From contig CADCXA010000049.1 of NCBI GenBank assembly GCA_902806565.1, positions 310,001 through 374,000 on the forward strand: a stretch of 64,000 nt of DNA. The letters are read 5' to 3'. Below the pieces are notes generated by a model. The model worked only from the letters and a program-made list of their open reading frames with translations, did no database searches and was not told the origin of the DNA. This DNA is from Hypoxylon rubiginosum (taxonomy: Eukaryota; Ascomycota; Sordariomycetes; Xylariales; Hypoxylaceae). How positions within the stretch are numbered: the stretch's first letter is position 1; every line of letters begins with the position of its first letter. A program made the translations under genes and the position numbers. Shown piece after piece: positions 11,482-22,629 of this stretch.

Positions 11482-11555
11482 GGACCCATAGCTCAGTTGG
11501 TTAGAGCGTCGTACTCATAATACGAAGGGCGAGAGTTCGACCCTCTCTGGGGCCA
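11482..11555 (+). tRNA. tRNA-Met(CAT), elongator type
   Basis: A 74-base cloverleaf: D stem GCTC/GAGC, anticodon stem TCGTA/TACGA with loop CTCATAA (anticodon CAT), T stem GAGAG/CTCTC around TTCGACC, discriminator A. No intron. The acceptor stem GGACCCA/TGGGGCC has one mismatch (A3 opposite G70); the rest pairs well. It is unlike initiator tRNA, which starts AGC in fungi, so the elongator is inferred. Only a weak T run follows. Confidence 0.85.
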
Positions 11556-11977
11556 TATGTTCATCTTTGGGGGGGCCGTGAGAAAGTCGTAGCTCGTGGG
11601 GGTGATGATTTTTGATGCCTTGTTATAGGAGACACGAGAATTGCTAGGATATCCTTCATAAGTGGAATTTCTATCCTACACCTTCTCTTAAGGCCTAGCA
11701 TCCGATTTTGTTTCCCTTCTAGCTACCAGGCAGGCAAGCCAGATCGGCAAGCCCCTTTGGCTAGTAGTGGTGCCTACTATGTACATATGTGTGATAGACA
11801 GGGAAAGTAATGGTGTCAAACCGCCTTGGTACGCCAGCAAACAACGTAGAGACCCAAACCACATACCACCATTGCAGGATGTAGGTAAACTGCAAGACTC
11901 GATAACGACTTGAATTATTACAACGAATAAGCGTACAGCTTAGTTCACTTTGATCGTCGTCTTTGACCCGCATTCCT
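11556..11977. other. spacer between tRNA-Met and the sec6 3' end
   Basis: About 420 bases downstream of sec6 (minus strand) and of the tRNA. Probably contains the sec6 3' untranslated region. No gene or motif is supported. Confidence 0.5.
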
Positions 11978-14233
11978 CTATTTAACCCTACCCATGACAG
12001 TCTCGGGCCCCCTGACAACGTCCATCTGGGCGGCCCTGGCCTTGACGGCGTTGAGCATGCTGCGCTCGAAGTCGTCGCGGGAGCGGAGCACGGCCTCGAC
12101 CCAGGTGATCTGGAGGTCCCAGTACTTGGACTTGAAGTCGAAGAACACGTCGGGCAGGTCGTCCTTGGGGCTCTGGAGCAGCCTCAAAAAGTCCTCGGTG
12201 ACGCGCCAGCTCTGGGTGATGTCGGCGCTGAGGTCGGCGTTGGGCAGGTTGCGGAAGTACTCGAAGGCGGTGGCGATGTCGCTGAAGATCTTGTCGCTGA
12301 AGGGGTCGGCGCGGCGGAAGCGGGCGCCCTTGTTGCGCGCGCACGACAGGTACCGGACCAGCAGCTCGTCGGCGAAGATCTGGATGAAGACGTCGACGAG
12401 CGAGTGGTGCAGCACCTGCTGGTAGTCGGCCACGTACTCCTCGAACGTGATGATGATCTGCTTCATCGCCGTCGCCTCGTACCACCGCGGCGTGAAGAAG
12501 GTCGGCATCGCGGCCCGGAAGTCGACGGCGATGACGAGCTCGGTGAACCGGCTCAGGCACCACGTGCTGAAGTCGATGTAGCTCTCGCGCAGCAGCGCGA
12601 TCTCGTTCTCGGCGCGCTCGGCGTACTGGGGCGTGACGAGGGGCTCGAACTTCTGCTTGAAGCTCGAGAGGTACGCGAACCGGCCCTCGTCCTCGTTGTC
12701 GTCGATGCAGGCCATCTGGTCGTTGGCCGTCGCGATGAGCCAGTCCTGCAGGGCCTGGAACCCCTCGAGCTCGGGCTCCCGGTCCGACTCGAACCGCGCC
12801 GCCTCCTCGTCGAGCATCTTCTGGAAGGACTGCTGCCGCCCGCGCAGCCGGAGGAACATGGCGTCGATGACGCCCTCGGCCACGTCGGCCCGCTGCGAGT
12901 TCGCGGCCACGTCCACCTGCTCCCGCAGCATGCGCCACATGTCGACCAGGTTCCTCGTCCGGAAGTAGCCGTACTCGTCCGTGTCCAGGTTCGACCCCTC
13001 CACGTTGCGCTCCGCGAAGTCCTTCCTCTCCTGCTCGAAGATCCGCTCGATCCACTGGTCGAGGAACTTGATGATGAGCTGGCGGAAGTCCTTGACCAGC
13101 TCCTGCTCCCGGTTGTCGATCACGTGCGGCTTGAGGTCGCCCTCCGAGAAGCCGAGCTTCCGCATCTTCTTGTAGTATTTCTCCGGCCAGTTGATGATCT
13201 CGAGCGTGTTCGCGGAGCTGGACTCGGGGTCGTCGACCATGCCGAGCAGGAAGTCGTGCATGTGCTTGTGGTATATATCGCCATACGTCTTAAGGATCTT
13301 CCATTTCTTGGGCATCAGAGGCACCATTCCTTGCTTGACGGCGTTCAGATCATTAAAGTACCATCTCATGGTCTTCTCCAGCTTCGTGGGGTCCGCCAAG
13401 AATTCTTCTCTGACCTCGGCAAATTGCCCTTCGCAACTGACGGCGATCGCTTTTAAGAACTTCTCCTTATACCCTCTGACCTTCTTCGCGCCATCTGTGA
13501 TACTTTGAAACCGAGTAGCCATTTCCTTGTGATCCTTCAGTGCTTCCTGTAGTGCCTCGACCCTTTGGTCGCTCTTCTCTTCGGCCTCCACGATGACCGC
13601 CAGACGAACCACGAGGCCGTCGTTACCGGCGATTAATAGGTTAATCATGTTAAGAGCGACAAGTCCGACATGCTCATCAAACCAGTCTATCGCGTCGTCT
13701 AACCTCGAGAAGTAATCCTCCAGCGTAGACTGCAGACTCGGGTCGTCGGCTCGTTGTATCTGCTCCATAGCGTCGTCTCGAATGTTTCGTAGCTGCGTCA
13801 GTTCGTAGTGTATACCAAGCAGGTTCGGCATCCTCTCCTTATCCCCCTCGTCCTCCTTCAGCATGCCCTCGACCCGGTTAAGGCGGTCATTGAAGGTCTG
13901 GAGGTTCTCGACCATGGCCTCGACGGCGCCGAAGTTCCTGTGGGCCTGGGACACCAGGTTGATGCTGGCGAAGTCCTTGATCATGTTCTGGGACTCGGAG
14001 CACAGGGTGTCGATCTTCATCATCTCGTCCCGGATGGCCTGCAGCGTCTTCTGGCCGTCGGAGATGCCGTTCATGCCGGCCTGGGTCGTCTCGAGCTGGT
14101 CCCGCAGGCCGCCGCGCAGCTGGGAGTCGACGGCGGCCTTCTTGCGCGTGAATTCCAGCTTCAGCGCGGGGATCTTGTCGAGGTCGTCGGGATGGCGGAG
14201 GAGCTCCGAGAGCTTGACGGGCGGCGCGTCCAT
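11978..14233 (-). CDS. sec6: Exocyst complex component Sec6
   Basis: A single uninterrupted exon of 751 residues, the normal length for fungal Sec6. Sec6 is a core subunit of the octameric exocyst, which tethers secretory vesicles to the plasma membrane at sites of growth such as the hyphal tip. The N-terminus KLSELLRHPDDLDKIPAL and the following helical region (QLRNIRDDAMEQIQ, DWFDEHVGLVALNMI) match the family; the C-terminal helical bundle follows. The ATG at 14233 is chosen because it sits in a good start context (CCCACCATGG); an upstream in-frame GTG at 14263 would add a proline run and is unlikely to be used. Third-position G+C is very high in about 11990-13250 and at the 5' end, but lower in 13260-13850. 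Confidence 0.95.
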   Translation of the reverse strand: MDAPPVKLSELLRHPDDLDKIPALKLEFTRKKAAVDSQLRGGLRDQLETTQAGMNGISDGQKTLQAIRDEMMKIDTLCSESQNMIKDFASINLVSQAHRNFGAVEAMVENLQTFNDRLNRVEGMLKEDEGDKERMPNLLGIHYELTQLRNIRDDAMEQIQRADDPSLQSTLEDYFSRLDDAIDWFDEHVGLVALNMINLLIAGNDGLVVRLAVIVEAEEKSDQRVEALQEALKDHKEMATRFQSITDGAKKVRGYKEKFLKAIAVSCEGQFAEVREEFLADPTKLEKTMRWYFNDLNAVKQGMVPLMPKKWKILKTYGDIYHKHMHDFLLGMVDDPESSSANTLEIINWPEKYYKKMRKLGFSEGDLKPHVIDNREQELVKDFRQLIIKFLDQWIERIFEQERKDFAERNVEGSNLDTDEYGYFRTRNLVDMWRMLREQVDVAANSQRADVAEGVIDAMFLRLRGRQQSFQKMLDEEAARFESDREPELEGFQALQDWLIATANDQMACIDDNEDEGRFAYLSSFKQKFEPLVTPQYAERAENEIALLRESYIDFSTWCLSRFTELVIAVDFRAAMPTFFTPRWYEATAMKQIIITFEEYVADYQQVLHHSLVDVFIQIFADELLVRYLSCARNKGARFRRADPFSDKIFSDIATAFEYFRNLPNADLSADITQSWRVTEDFLRLLQSPKDDLPDVFFDFKSKYWDLQITWVEAVLRSRDDFERSMLNAVKARAAQMDVVRGPETVMGRVK

Positions 14234-15056
14234 GGTGGGAGGGGGAGGCGGCGGGGGCACCACTGAGGACCGTTGTACGGGGGTTTGTACCTCAGACCAT
14301 CACGCAGCGAACCTCGATGCGCATGTGCGCCCTGAATTGAATCGTATTTGCTGTTAACGCCGCTCGTAGTACGTAGAGGGTATCACTAGGCGTTCGTCGG
14401 TGGTGTCGTTAGACTGCTTTGACGGGGTTCTGGGGACTTTGTAGATGCATGAATCCACTGTGGAACCCCCTTACCTCCCAAAAATTGTAGGTGTGCGGGG
14501 CGTACATTGGCGTTACGTAATAGTGGCTTAATTACATAAGTTAGTTGCATGCAACAATCACGGTAACAGCATTGTAATGTGAACCCCTATTTCAGACCTC
14601 TACCAAAGTAAGGCTTATAGTATGTTTTAATCTGCGAGTAATTCAACATGCCCAGGTTGCCACTACCAGCCGTGCTCCGTGAACCAACTCGGTTAGGTGA
14701 GGTAATGGCCTAGTTAGTTAGCTTCGGGATGTTGCTTTTTCTTTTTTTTCTTTCGCTTTTTCTACGGTTACTTGTAGGCTCGAATCCCTTTTTTTACTTT
14801 ACCTCAGCAAGCAACCTCATATCATGAGACTGTCTGTATTGTCCCCCCCGGCTCGGATTTTATTACTGGTAAGCACGATAGTTGCTCTCATCAGTTCCAT
14901 TTAACATCAACAATGGACGATTACGACATCATAACCGAGCCAAGATATGCCACGAAGACGTGTTTCTCACGATGATACTGCGGCTATGCGTAGAATCTAT
15001 CAAGACCCCTGGTCTCATTATATGCAAACAATTATCAAATAAGATTTACATATTTC
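14234..15056. other. intergenic region upstream of sec6
   Basis: About 820 bases including the sec6 promoter and the 3' side of the rhodopsin-domain gene. A T-rich run (about 14735-14762) is visible. No gene supported. Confidence 0.5.
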
Positions 15057-16612
15057 CTATTTTGAGCGCCGTGACCAACTTTTACCACCATGATTCTTGG
15101 TCTGAGAGACGTGGCCCGATCTTTCAGGAAGACTAATCGTCGACTCGTTGTGTTTTGGTATCCCATCGGTAAACATCGTAAACGTGGCGGCGCTCTCCGG
15201 ATCAGACTCGATGCAGTGTTCGACTTCGGTAGTAACCATGATGGCGCCTGGCTGGTCGCTGCGATGCGGAAATATCTCTTCTTGGCTGTCGTTTGTGCTT
15301 GTCCTGCCCATGGTCGAGGCCACGACGCGACTCGTCATGCCGAAAGGGGCCGGGCCGTTCCGGCCTCGCAGCTGTATCGAGAAGTTGTTATTTCCGGAGC
15401 GGCCGTAGTACTCCTTCGATCCCCCGCCGGATGACAGGCCGAGAGCGCTGTTGAGCCCCGGGATCTTTGCGGCGACTTGCCTGAGCGACGGGATGCAGGA
15501 GCAGATGATGAGAGCGCATATCTCGACCATGGACCATATTAGCGGCTCTGCAAGCTGGTACGTAACGTCAGCACCTATGTCTATGACGTATACTATACGT
15601 ATCACAGAAACAGATGTCACCCTGTTGCTGTGTTTAGCAGAAGTTCGTTAATAAGTTTGGTCTGAGTTACTTACAATAAGCCCAACGAGAGCATAGCGAT
15701 GAGTGCTAGTCTCTTGGATAGAGGCAGTTGGAGCCTCCACGTCGAAGGGATTGGTTCGAGGAACAGTGTCAAATCGGTGATCATGTTGAAAGCGAACTAA
15801 ATAGGAGCGGAACAGTCTCGTTATTAAAACCTGAGCCATGGCACTTTGACGAAAACTACTCACAGTAGAATACCAAAAGGGGTGTAGATCAAAACACGAG
15901 CCTTCCGCCCTGAAGTCCCACGACTTCCAAACCGGACTACACTTGAATATAACGACACACGTTTCCTCAATGGCCTGCGCGAAGAGGAAGCCGATCAGGA
16001 TCTTATTGACGATCCTGAAGCCACCATCGGGATATATTCTCAGGTAGAGAATAGCAAAGGACGCCTTCGCAGCCGACACGCCCCAGCTATACGTGACGGA
16101 ACTGGCGATTTGGAGCTGCGGAACAACTCAAGTTAGACTGATAGAAAGCCAGGAGGTTCAACTAGATTCCTAACCTTGAGGTATTCGTTAAAGTCCTCGT
16201 CGCTAACTTCGTTACGATGGCTGCCGAGCCCGTGTTGCGTAGCTTAGTGAGGGTTAGATGACGATTAGTTTGCGCGAAGGAGACCTGTTTTGGACGTACC
16301 GACCATGGCACATGAGCAGATGCCGAGTGACAATATCTACTATAATTAGCCAAGGACGCCACAGGACGATGCCACGGGTCGTATGTACCCAACTTAGGAT
16401 GATTAGAACTACAAGTGTGAATGTGAGTATGATAGTCTCCTAAACGGGCTTTAGGTATAATAGGGGAACGAACTGTCGTCTACTCCCAACGTCTTCATCG
16501 TCCAGCGGGCAATAACCCTCGAGACCATAGCCAGCGCAGTGGTTGCCACCAGCACCGCGCCGGCACTGATGACCGATTGCGCCTCCGCGGGACCTATCTC
16601 GCTAGTACTCAT
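15057..16612 (-). CDS. rhodopsin-domain integral membrane protein (PTH11-like, no CFEM)
   Basis: Six exons are proposed: 16612-16484, 16439-16304, 16242-16175, 16115-15864, 15796-15675, 15627-15057 (1278 bases, 425 residues). Hydrophobic helices and family words are clear: TLVVLIILSWVHTTRG, CHATQHGLGSHRNEVSDEDF, YSWGVSAAKASFAILYLRIY, FNMITDLTLFLEPIP and IWSMVEICALIICSCIPSLR, then a polar Ser/Gly-rich cytoplasmic tail. This is the large fungal rhodopsin-domain family, seven-helix proteins related to PTH11-like receptors; ligands and roles are mostly unknown. No cysteine-rich CFEM domain precedes the helices. The junction of exons 1 and 2 is the weak point: the frame-consistent donor (GTAGAC) removes a VDD motif usually retained. 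The last acceptor has two candidates six bases apart. Confidence 0.75.
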
Positions 16613-18881
16613 CGTGGGTCTTCAGCAAAGAAAACGAGAAGCATTCCGATACTTCCGACCCGCTGTTCTAGGACGGTTGTTGTGGAGGCTGCATACCGCA
16701 TATAAACAGAACGTAGAGAGAAAATAATAATGATAATACAGATAGATCTAGGGCCGTTTCCAAGAAGTTACTTGAAAGGCTTGGGCTCGTTTTAGGCAGT
16801 ATGACGGCCTGAAGAGACTTCTCCTTATAATGCCATTTATTGACATGGACCAAAGGCGGAACAAGAATGTCAATACTATGTAGGTCTTCATGTTCCGGAA
16901 GCCTGGTTCCTACGTCTTGAACTTATGCTGAGCCCAGGACATCCCTCTCGGCTACAGCATTTGCCCCTGGTTACTTAATACTTGATCGTGGTCCGGAGAG
17001 CATCCCCGGGAAGCCTGACTAGGCGGTCTACCCAGTCAATATGAGAGCAAAGTCCAATTGTGTGGTCCAGAGGTATCATCGTCTCTACCGCTTTGTGGTA
17101 GTTCCTCGCATCCCTGCCCAGCTAGGTCTTTCTAGTAACAAGTCACATTTTTAAAGTTACTCGGCAGGCACATTATACTAGGAGGCTCCAATTAGTTCCT
17201 TCGAGACTCTCTATATGGGTCGATCTAATGTCGACCTACGTACGTGGCCGGATAGCTCGCAGTTTATAAGGTAGGTCGGCCTTAGGGATTAGTTTTACTG
17301 CTGTATGTTTCCTCACTCTCAGAGGTAAAGGAGAGTTGACTCGCTGGATAGCCGCGAGAAACCCACTATGATCTCTTGACATTTTTCTACGTCTATGCTT
17401 CCTGAGGTCTCCTGGTTTGCCCTGAGTCATCGAATAGAGCCATGAGAGCGTATGTGTTTATACACGCGTACTTTACCTTAGGTACGTAGCACTTCTGCAT
17501 GCGCCTCGTCTTCTCCCCGGTAATCGACCATGTCGCGCATGGTCGTGTAACATGGCATGATAATCGAAGACAGCCTCGAAATTTTCAAAGTATCTAAGCC
17601 AGAACCGGCGGCGACGAGGATCAGAACGCGCGCTAGGGAAGTGGTGGAAACCGGGGAAGCTGTTAGCTGCTTCACTAGCTTCGCTGGGTGAGTATTCACG
17701 CCCTCTAAGTGACAACGCTGGGAGCTGGGGTACGGAGATTATGCAAAACCAAACCCTAGGAACTGGAAACTGGTTTCGTTACCACATGGACGGGGAGGGC
17801 TAGGTTTGGTGTTGACTTGAGAATCTTCAAGCAGATTGCTATTGCTACCTGCTGATATTGCACACATCATCTGGTCTCTTATGGTTCCTGTACTATGTAG
17901 TATGCTTCCTCACGTGAATCGCATGTTATGCATAATGTGCCTTCATATAGATTCAACGTGGGTAGTCCCTGCATATTGTGGAACTGCGGGTATAGCCTAT
18001 GCCACTATAGCTCGAGGAGTAGAAGGCCAGAGACCTAGTAGGAGTATGTAAACTATCAACAGCCGAGACTGTTCTAAACTTCATATTTTGGACCCTTTCA
18101 AGATGTCATGGATGTGTGGCAAGGTTGTTCCTAAACCCGAGGATTAAGTCATGACGGAGTAGGTGACCAGAGAGATATCAGCAGCGTTGATAGGAATCGG
18201 CCGGACATCTGACTACTCCTCCCACGTTACCCCTTTTGGTGTAATAATGTTCTCTTAGAGGCTTCCGCTTAAATGTACCTGCATCATCAAAAAGTTAATT
18301 TCATCGGTATTATACTTCGCGCCCATCACTCAATCAGCTGCTGTCCATAGAAATCGAGCCCCATCAACTAGCCAAGTCTTGAGCGTCCCCTACCGGTAAG
18401 GACGTCAGGCGGCCTATGCCTTCTCACCCGTTCATGTCTCAGCTATGCCCCGATCTAGCGGCCGGCTTGCTAGGTGGCGTGGCGCATCGGAAGAAGACAG
18501 GCGCCGGGATGTAGAGTACCGAGCCTGATGTTTGCACGACGCGCAGCTATATCAGATTTGGTATGGCTTGTGAACGCGACAACAAAGTTGAGTTCGAGGG
18601 ATAATTCGTCTAACACAGGCCGCCGTCGTAGAACTGTGGATCGCTTATTGGCATCGCCGTTGGACGAGGCCAGATTCTTTACCGGGAAATATCACGGGCG
18701 CGGGCTTCAATATGAGAAATCACACTTTGGTAACGAGGCCAACCCCAAAACAGTCACTTTGATAGTAACTCTAACATTTTTAGCTCCTAGTCTATACTTA
18801 GGTACAAACGAGACACATCGCGAAGCGTTCTACCTGTCTACCTATATCTATCATCACCATCGTCATCATCGCCATCATCGT
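16613..18881. other. 2.3-kb gene-free region
   Basis: No gene supported between the rhodopsin-domain gene and the TauD gene. Short minus-strand open frames at about 17473-17715 overlap in two frames and match nothing I recognise. A short CAT-type trinucleotide run (about 18850-18885) sits at the 3' end of the dioxygenase gene. Confidence 0.5.
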
Positions 18882-20172
18882 CTAATCAGCATCGAGCCTC
18901 GCAACAGGCGGCGTGTCGTCGACCTGGATGCCGCCGCGCTTCTTCTCGGCCGAGTCCCAGTAGGGCAGGCGCCAGCCGCCCTCGTCCTCGGGCACCGAGA
19001 GCCAGAGGCGCATGAGGTGGCGCCTGGGCTTGCCCGCGTCCGGGCCGAAGTCGCGGTAGGCCGTGCGCGCGTGCAGCGTGTGGCTGTTGGCGACGAACTG
19101 GAGGTCGCCGACGTCGAGCACCATGTGCAGCTTGACGCGCTCGCACGTCGCCTCGAGCAGCCGCACCGCCTCGTCCTGCGCCGCCGACAGCGGCGGGATG
19201 ACCCCCGCGTCCGAGAACCGGCTCAGGCTGCGCACGAAGTACGGGTCCCACTTGCAGTACACGCGCTGCTCGCGCGCCGGGTCCGCCGGGTCCGGGGTCT
19301 CGAGGTAGAACACGGCCGCCTTGATGTACGGGTCCTCCCCCTCCGACACCTCGCCCTTGCGGTCGAAGTACCAGACGGGCTGGGTCAGCAGCTCGGCGAC
19401 GTCGGGGCGCTCCGCCTGCAGGATGTTCCAGACGTTGTGGATCGACGCCACGTCCGACTCGCCGCCGAACTCGGCCTTGGAGATGCACAGCAGGCCGACG
19501 ATGTCGCAGTCGTCCGCGTGGAAGAACTGGCGCGCGTTCGTCCTGTATATCCGGACCTTGTCGATCTGCGTGCTGTCCTCGCCCAGGTCCTTGACGTGGC
19601 CCAGGATGTGGCCGTGGCCGTTCTGCGATACCGGGTATCCGAGGTAGGCCCCTAGGCCCATGTAGGCGACGGCCGACTTGTGGAGGCCCCACTGGTCGAC
19701 GGGAAAGCCTTTGTACAAGAGGAATCCCTTGCCGTTGATTAGTTCCCGGCGCATGGTGACCAATGCCGGCTCTAGGCCCGGAAGTCGAAAGTTGTCCTTG
19801 TTGATACCAGCCAGGGGTTTGCCGAGGGCGATAAAGTCGTCCGCCGTCCTAGAGATCTCGTCCAGTTCCTCTTCAGAGAATTGATGAACCCATCTCTCCG
19901 GGTTGTTGGCGTAGTCTTCCGCCTTCCATTCTGTAGGCCCCTCGATGCGTTTAGGAAACGCACTGTATGGGTAGACCTTATCAGATAGGGGCGGGTGCTG
20001 CCCTGCCTAGCAATGAGCACTCAGAAGCATGGTGACTAGGTAGTCTAGTAGAGGTATGCCTACCTGTGGTCTTTAGTCCATCGGGGAAGATAGAGAGGTC
20101 AACTTGTTTAGCCTTAGCTTTCAAGCTCTGGATTATATCCGCCGGTGTGTCAACGTCAACGGCGGGAGCCAT
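18882..20172 (-). CDS. TauD/TfdA-family Fe(II)/2-oxoglutarate dioxygenase
   Basis: Two exons, 20172-20064 and 20002-18882, with a 61-base intron; 1230 bases, 409 residues. The fold signature is complete: iron ligands H198-A-D200 in FFHADDCD, distal histidine H347 in NSHTLHART, and 2-oxoglutarate-binding arginine about R368 in RRHLMRLWLS. These enzymes couple 2-oxoglutarate decarboxylation to hydroxylation of a substrate such as taurine, other sulfonates or aryl-oxy acids; fungal members of this length are diverse and the substrate cannot be read from sequence. No signal peptide is seen, so a cytosolic site is likely. The gene lies between a rhodopsin-domain gene and a beta-lactamase-like gene on the same strand, so it may be part of an accessory catabolic or secondary metabolism set (inference). 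Confidence 0.9.
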
Positions 20173-21317
20173 GGCTAATGTAGGGCTTCTTCTAGTCTAC
20201 TTCAACTAGGCAATATTTCCTGAGGGGGAGAGAAGGTAGACTTGTCCGAGATAGAAGGATAGAGGGGAATATAGATACAGGAGGATACAGGAGGGGAACT
20301 AATAATATAAACTGAGAGATAAGGTATAAAAAGGTACAGATTTGAACGATCGGCTTAAATAGGTTCCTACCCAGTGTAGTAACATCTGCAAGATAGCCGA
20401 TTTTATGGCATCATGTTTCAAGGTTCCTTTTTCCGGCTTGGGACCGTAAAGGGGGGAGGGAGAAGTAAGGGAGGCTTAAGATGGTACCTAGGTAGGTTAA
20501 GATGGCTTTGGAGGTACTGCAAGTACTGCAACCTCGACTTTTCCTTTCTTCCTATCTCTTCCTCTCCCTCCCTAACCCCTCTGTTCCCGCCTTTCCCGCC
20601 TATCGCGGGGCTCGATCACGCAATACCTAGCACGCAATATTAAGCCGAACGTTGCACCATCATGTATCATCACATACGGGTACGCACTTCTAAGGTCGAG
20701 TATATCAATACCGTTACGAGTAAATGTGCCCGTGATTGGGCCGCGGTCGCTATTTTCGTATAGCCATTCCGATGTTCACCAGGACGAAACATCTACACGC
20801 ATGTCGTCGGCCTTGGCACCGTCGCGTCAATCGCTGACGATTCCAGACTGGGAACTCTGGACGTGTTCCTCGGGGCGGTCCGAACAGCGTAGAATCATTC
20901 CTGCGGACATGTCGGACTCAAAAGAGACATTATAAACGTATGCTTTTTAAGCACGTCATTGCGGGCCAAGATCACAGAAATAGTAGAAATGTATCGATGG
21001 TCTCAGTTGAAACGACATCGGAGTGACGCGGCTATCGGGCTTGAATTTGGCTAAGCTTGGATTCGGGAACCTGATATACTCTATAAAGCCATAGTTTGGA
21101 CATACTAAGTGGCATAGTTGCATAAACAGCTTGTAATGTCTCGACAATGGAATAAAAATAACGTCGTATTTATTCCATCTTTACCTCATACTTGGTCGTG
21201 CGATTTAAAACATATATAGACAGCAAGCAACTTACTATGATACAAATGTGACATATACAGGGATTTAGGTATTTCATACAGCACGCTGGAATGCCTACGA
21301 CCTCGCATTTTGGGCTG
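20173..21317. other. intergenic region upstream of the TauD gene
   Basis: About 1.1 kb containing the TauD promoter and the 3' side of the serine hydrolase gene. It has repeated GGAGGATACAGG words near 20278-20293 and pyrimidine-rich sequence about 20530-20600. No gene supported. Confidence 0.5.
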
Positions 21318-22629
21318 CTATAGCTTGCCCGCTCTCCGATACGTCTCCTCCTCAAACGCCTTGATCAAGGGCTTGATCCGGGAGTTGAACGGCGGAAGGA
21401 CCTGAGTGCCGAAGACGCCGCACACGCCAGCTTCACGATCGATGAACTGCCATCACATCAGCACTGCTTTGTGGATCTCATCCACTTCCTCACGACTACG
21501 AAGAAGATGATCTAGATAGGTAACAAACCCAGAAAGTATTAGCAGCGCCGTACCAGGCCAACGCGCCGTTCCTGCGGTACGGGTGGCTGTCGCCGTCGAT
21601 GAGAATGCTCGCCAGGCCCCAGTCGTACTCGCCGGTAGGCGGGAAGTCGCCGACCACCCACCAGGGGTTCTGCATCTTATCGAGCAAGTCGCGTTTGCTA
21701 GCCGACGACAGCTGCGGCTGGAACATCATGGCCGCCGTCTCCCTCTTGAGCACCTTCCCGTCGTCGACGAGGAGCGAGTGCAGCAGCTTGCCGTGGTCCC
21801 GCATGCTGGCGAAGAGGCCCTGTCCGCCGAAGGGCTCCCGGAGGAAGGTCGTGAACGTTGGCGCCTCGGGGTTCTCGGCTACCGGACTCTTGCCGTCTGC
21901 GGAGAACATCATGGGGACCCGGCGCGCCTGGATGCCGGGGTGCTTCTCGGGGAAGAACGTCGTGCTGTCCATCCCTAGCGGTTCCCAGATGTGCTCTCTC
22001 ATATACTCCTCGAGGCTCTGGCCCGTGAGCTTTTCGATTACCTGTCCTACCCGGTCGGCGGCGCTGCCGTACAGGAAGCCCTCTCCCGGTTCGTATAGGA
22101 GCGGCGTGTCGAATAATTCGTCGACCGTCCCGGCCTCCCTTGGCAACTTCTTCCACTGGACGAACTTGTGTAGCGACTCGTGCAGGAACGGGTAGCCAGC
22201 CCCGGCGCTGTGCGTGAGTAGGTGACGCAAAGTGACGGGGTTTTTACGCTTGCGAAAAGTGGGAGTTCCGTCGTCAGTGAAACCGGTTAGAATCTTCTGC
22301 TTTGCGAACGAGGGGATGAGGTCTGATACGTCCTCCTCCAGCGTAACGAACCCTCTCTCAACTAGCTGTAAAGCAGCGACCGAGGTATGCAGCTTCGTCA
22401 TGGAGCACAACTCCATCACAGTATCCTCGTCGTACGTGGCGCCATCTTCGGCCGAGAAGCCTTTCGAATAGTCTACATTCCCTTCATCAAAGTCAGCATG
22501 AAATATCGTATAATATGAGGCCTAGCCTAGTCAAGCACGTGTACCTTCTTTGTCTTTGGCGATTACCACGACACCTGGGGCCACGCCCATGTCTATGGCA
22601 CTTGTTACTTGGTCCTCGAAGGTCGCCAT
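21318..22629 (-). CDS. beta-lactamase/transesterase-family serine hydrolase
   Basis: Three exons, 22629-22545, 22481-21529 and 21446-21318; 1167 bases, 388 residues. The class C beta-lactamase/penicillin-binding fold is indicated by the SxxK motif S55-M-T-K58 at the start of a long helix, the second motif tyrosine about Y166 in FLYGSAADR, and the family phrase VTLRHLLTHSAGAGY. The length and N-terminus (MATFEDQVTSAIDMGVAPGV) resemble fungal LovD-like transesterases and EstB-type esterases, which transfer or hydrolyse acyl groups; real beta-lactam hydrolysis is unlikely. No secretion signal is seen, so it should be cytosolic. The introns have good donors (GTACAC, GTTTGT), and the last exon supplies a family-like C-terminus (GVFGTQVLPPF). 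The acyl donor cannot be predicted. Confidence 0.9.

Noticed and set aside
11963..13456. 497-codon plus-strand open frame antisense to sec6
   Set aside because: It is the reverse-strand shadow of strongly GC-ending sec6 codons (Val/Leu/Glu-rich, no domain), while the minus strand encodes a full Sec6.
17473..17715. two overlapping short minus-strand frames
   Set aside because: Neither frame has a recognisable domain; no splice-linked extension was found.
18474..19655. 393-codon plus-strand open frame antisense to the TauD gene
   Set aside because: Same codon-bias artefact; composition is Arg/Val/Ala-rich with no recognisable domain, and the minus strand carries the complete dioxygenase.
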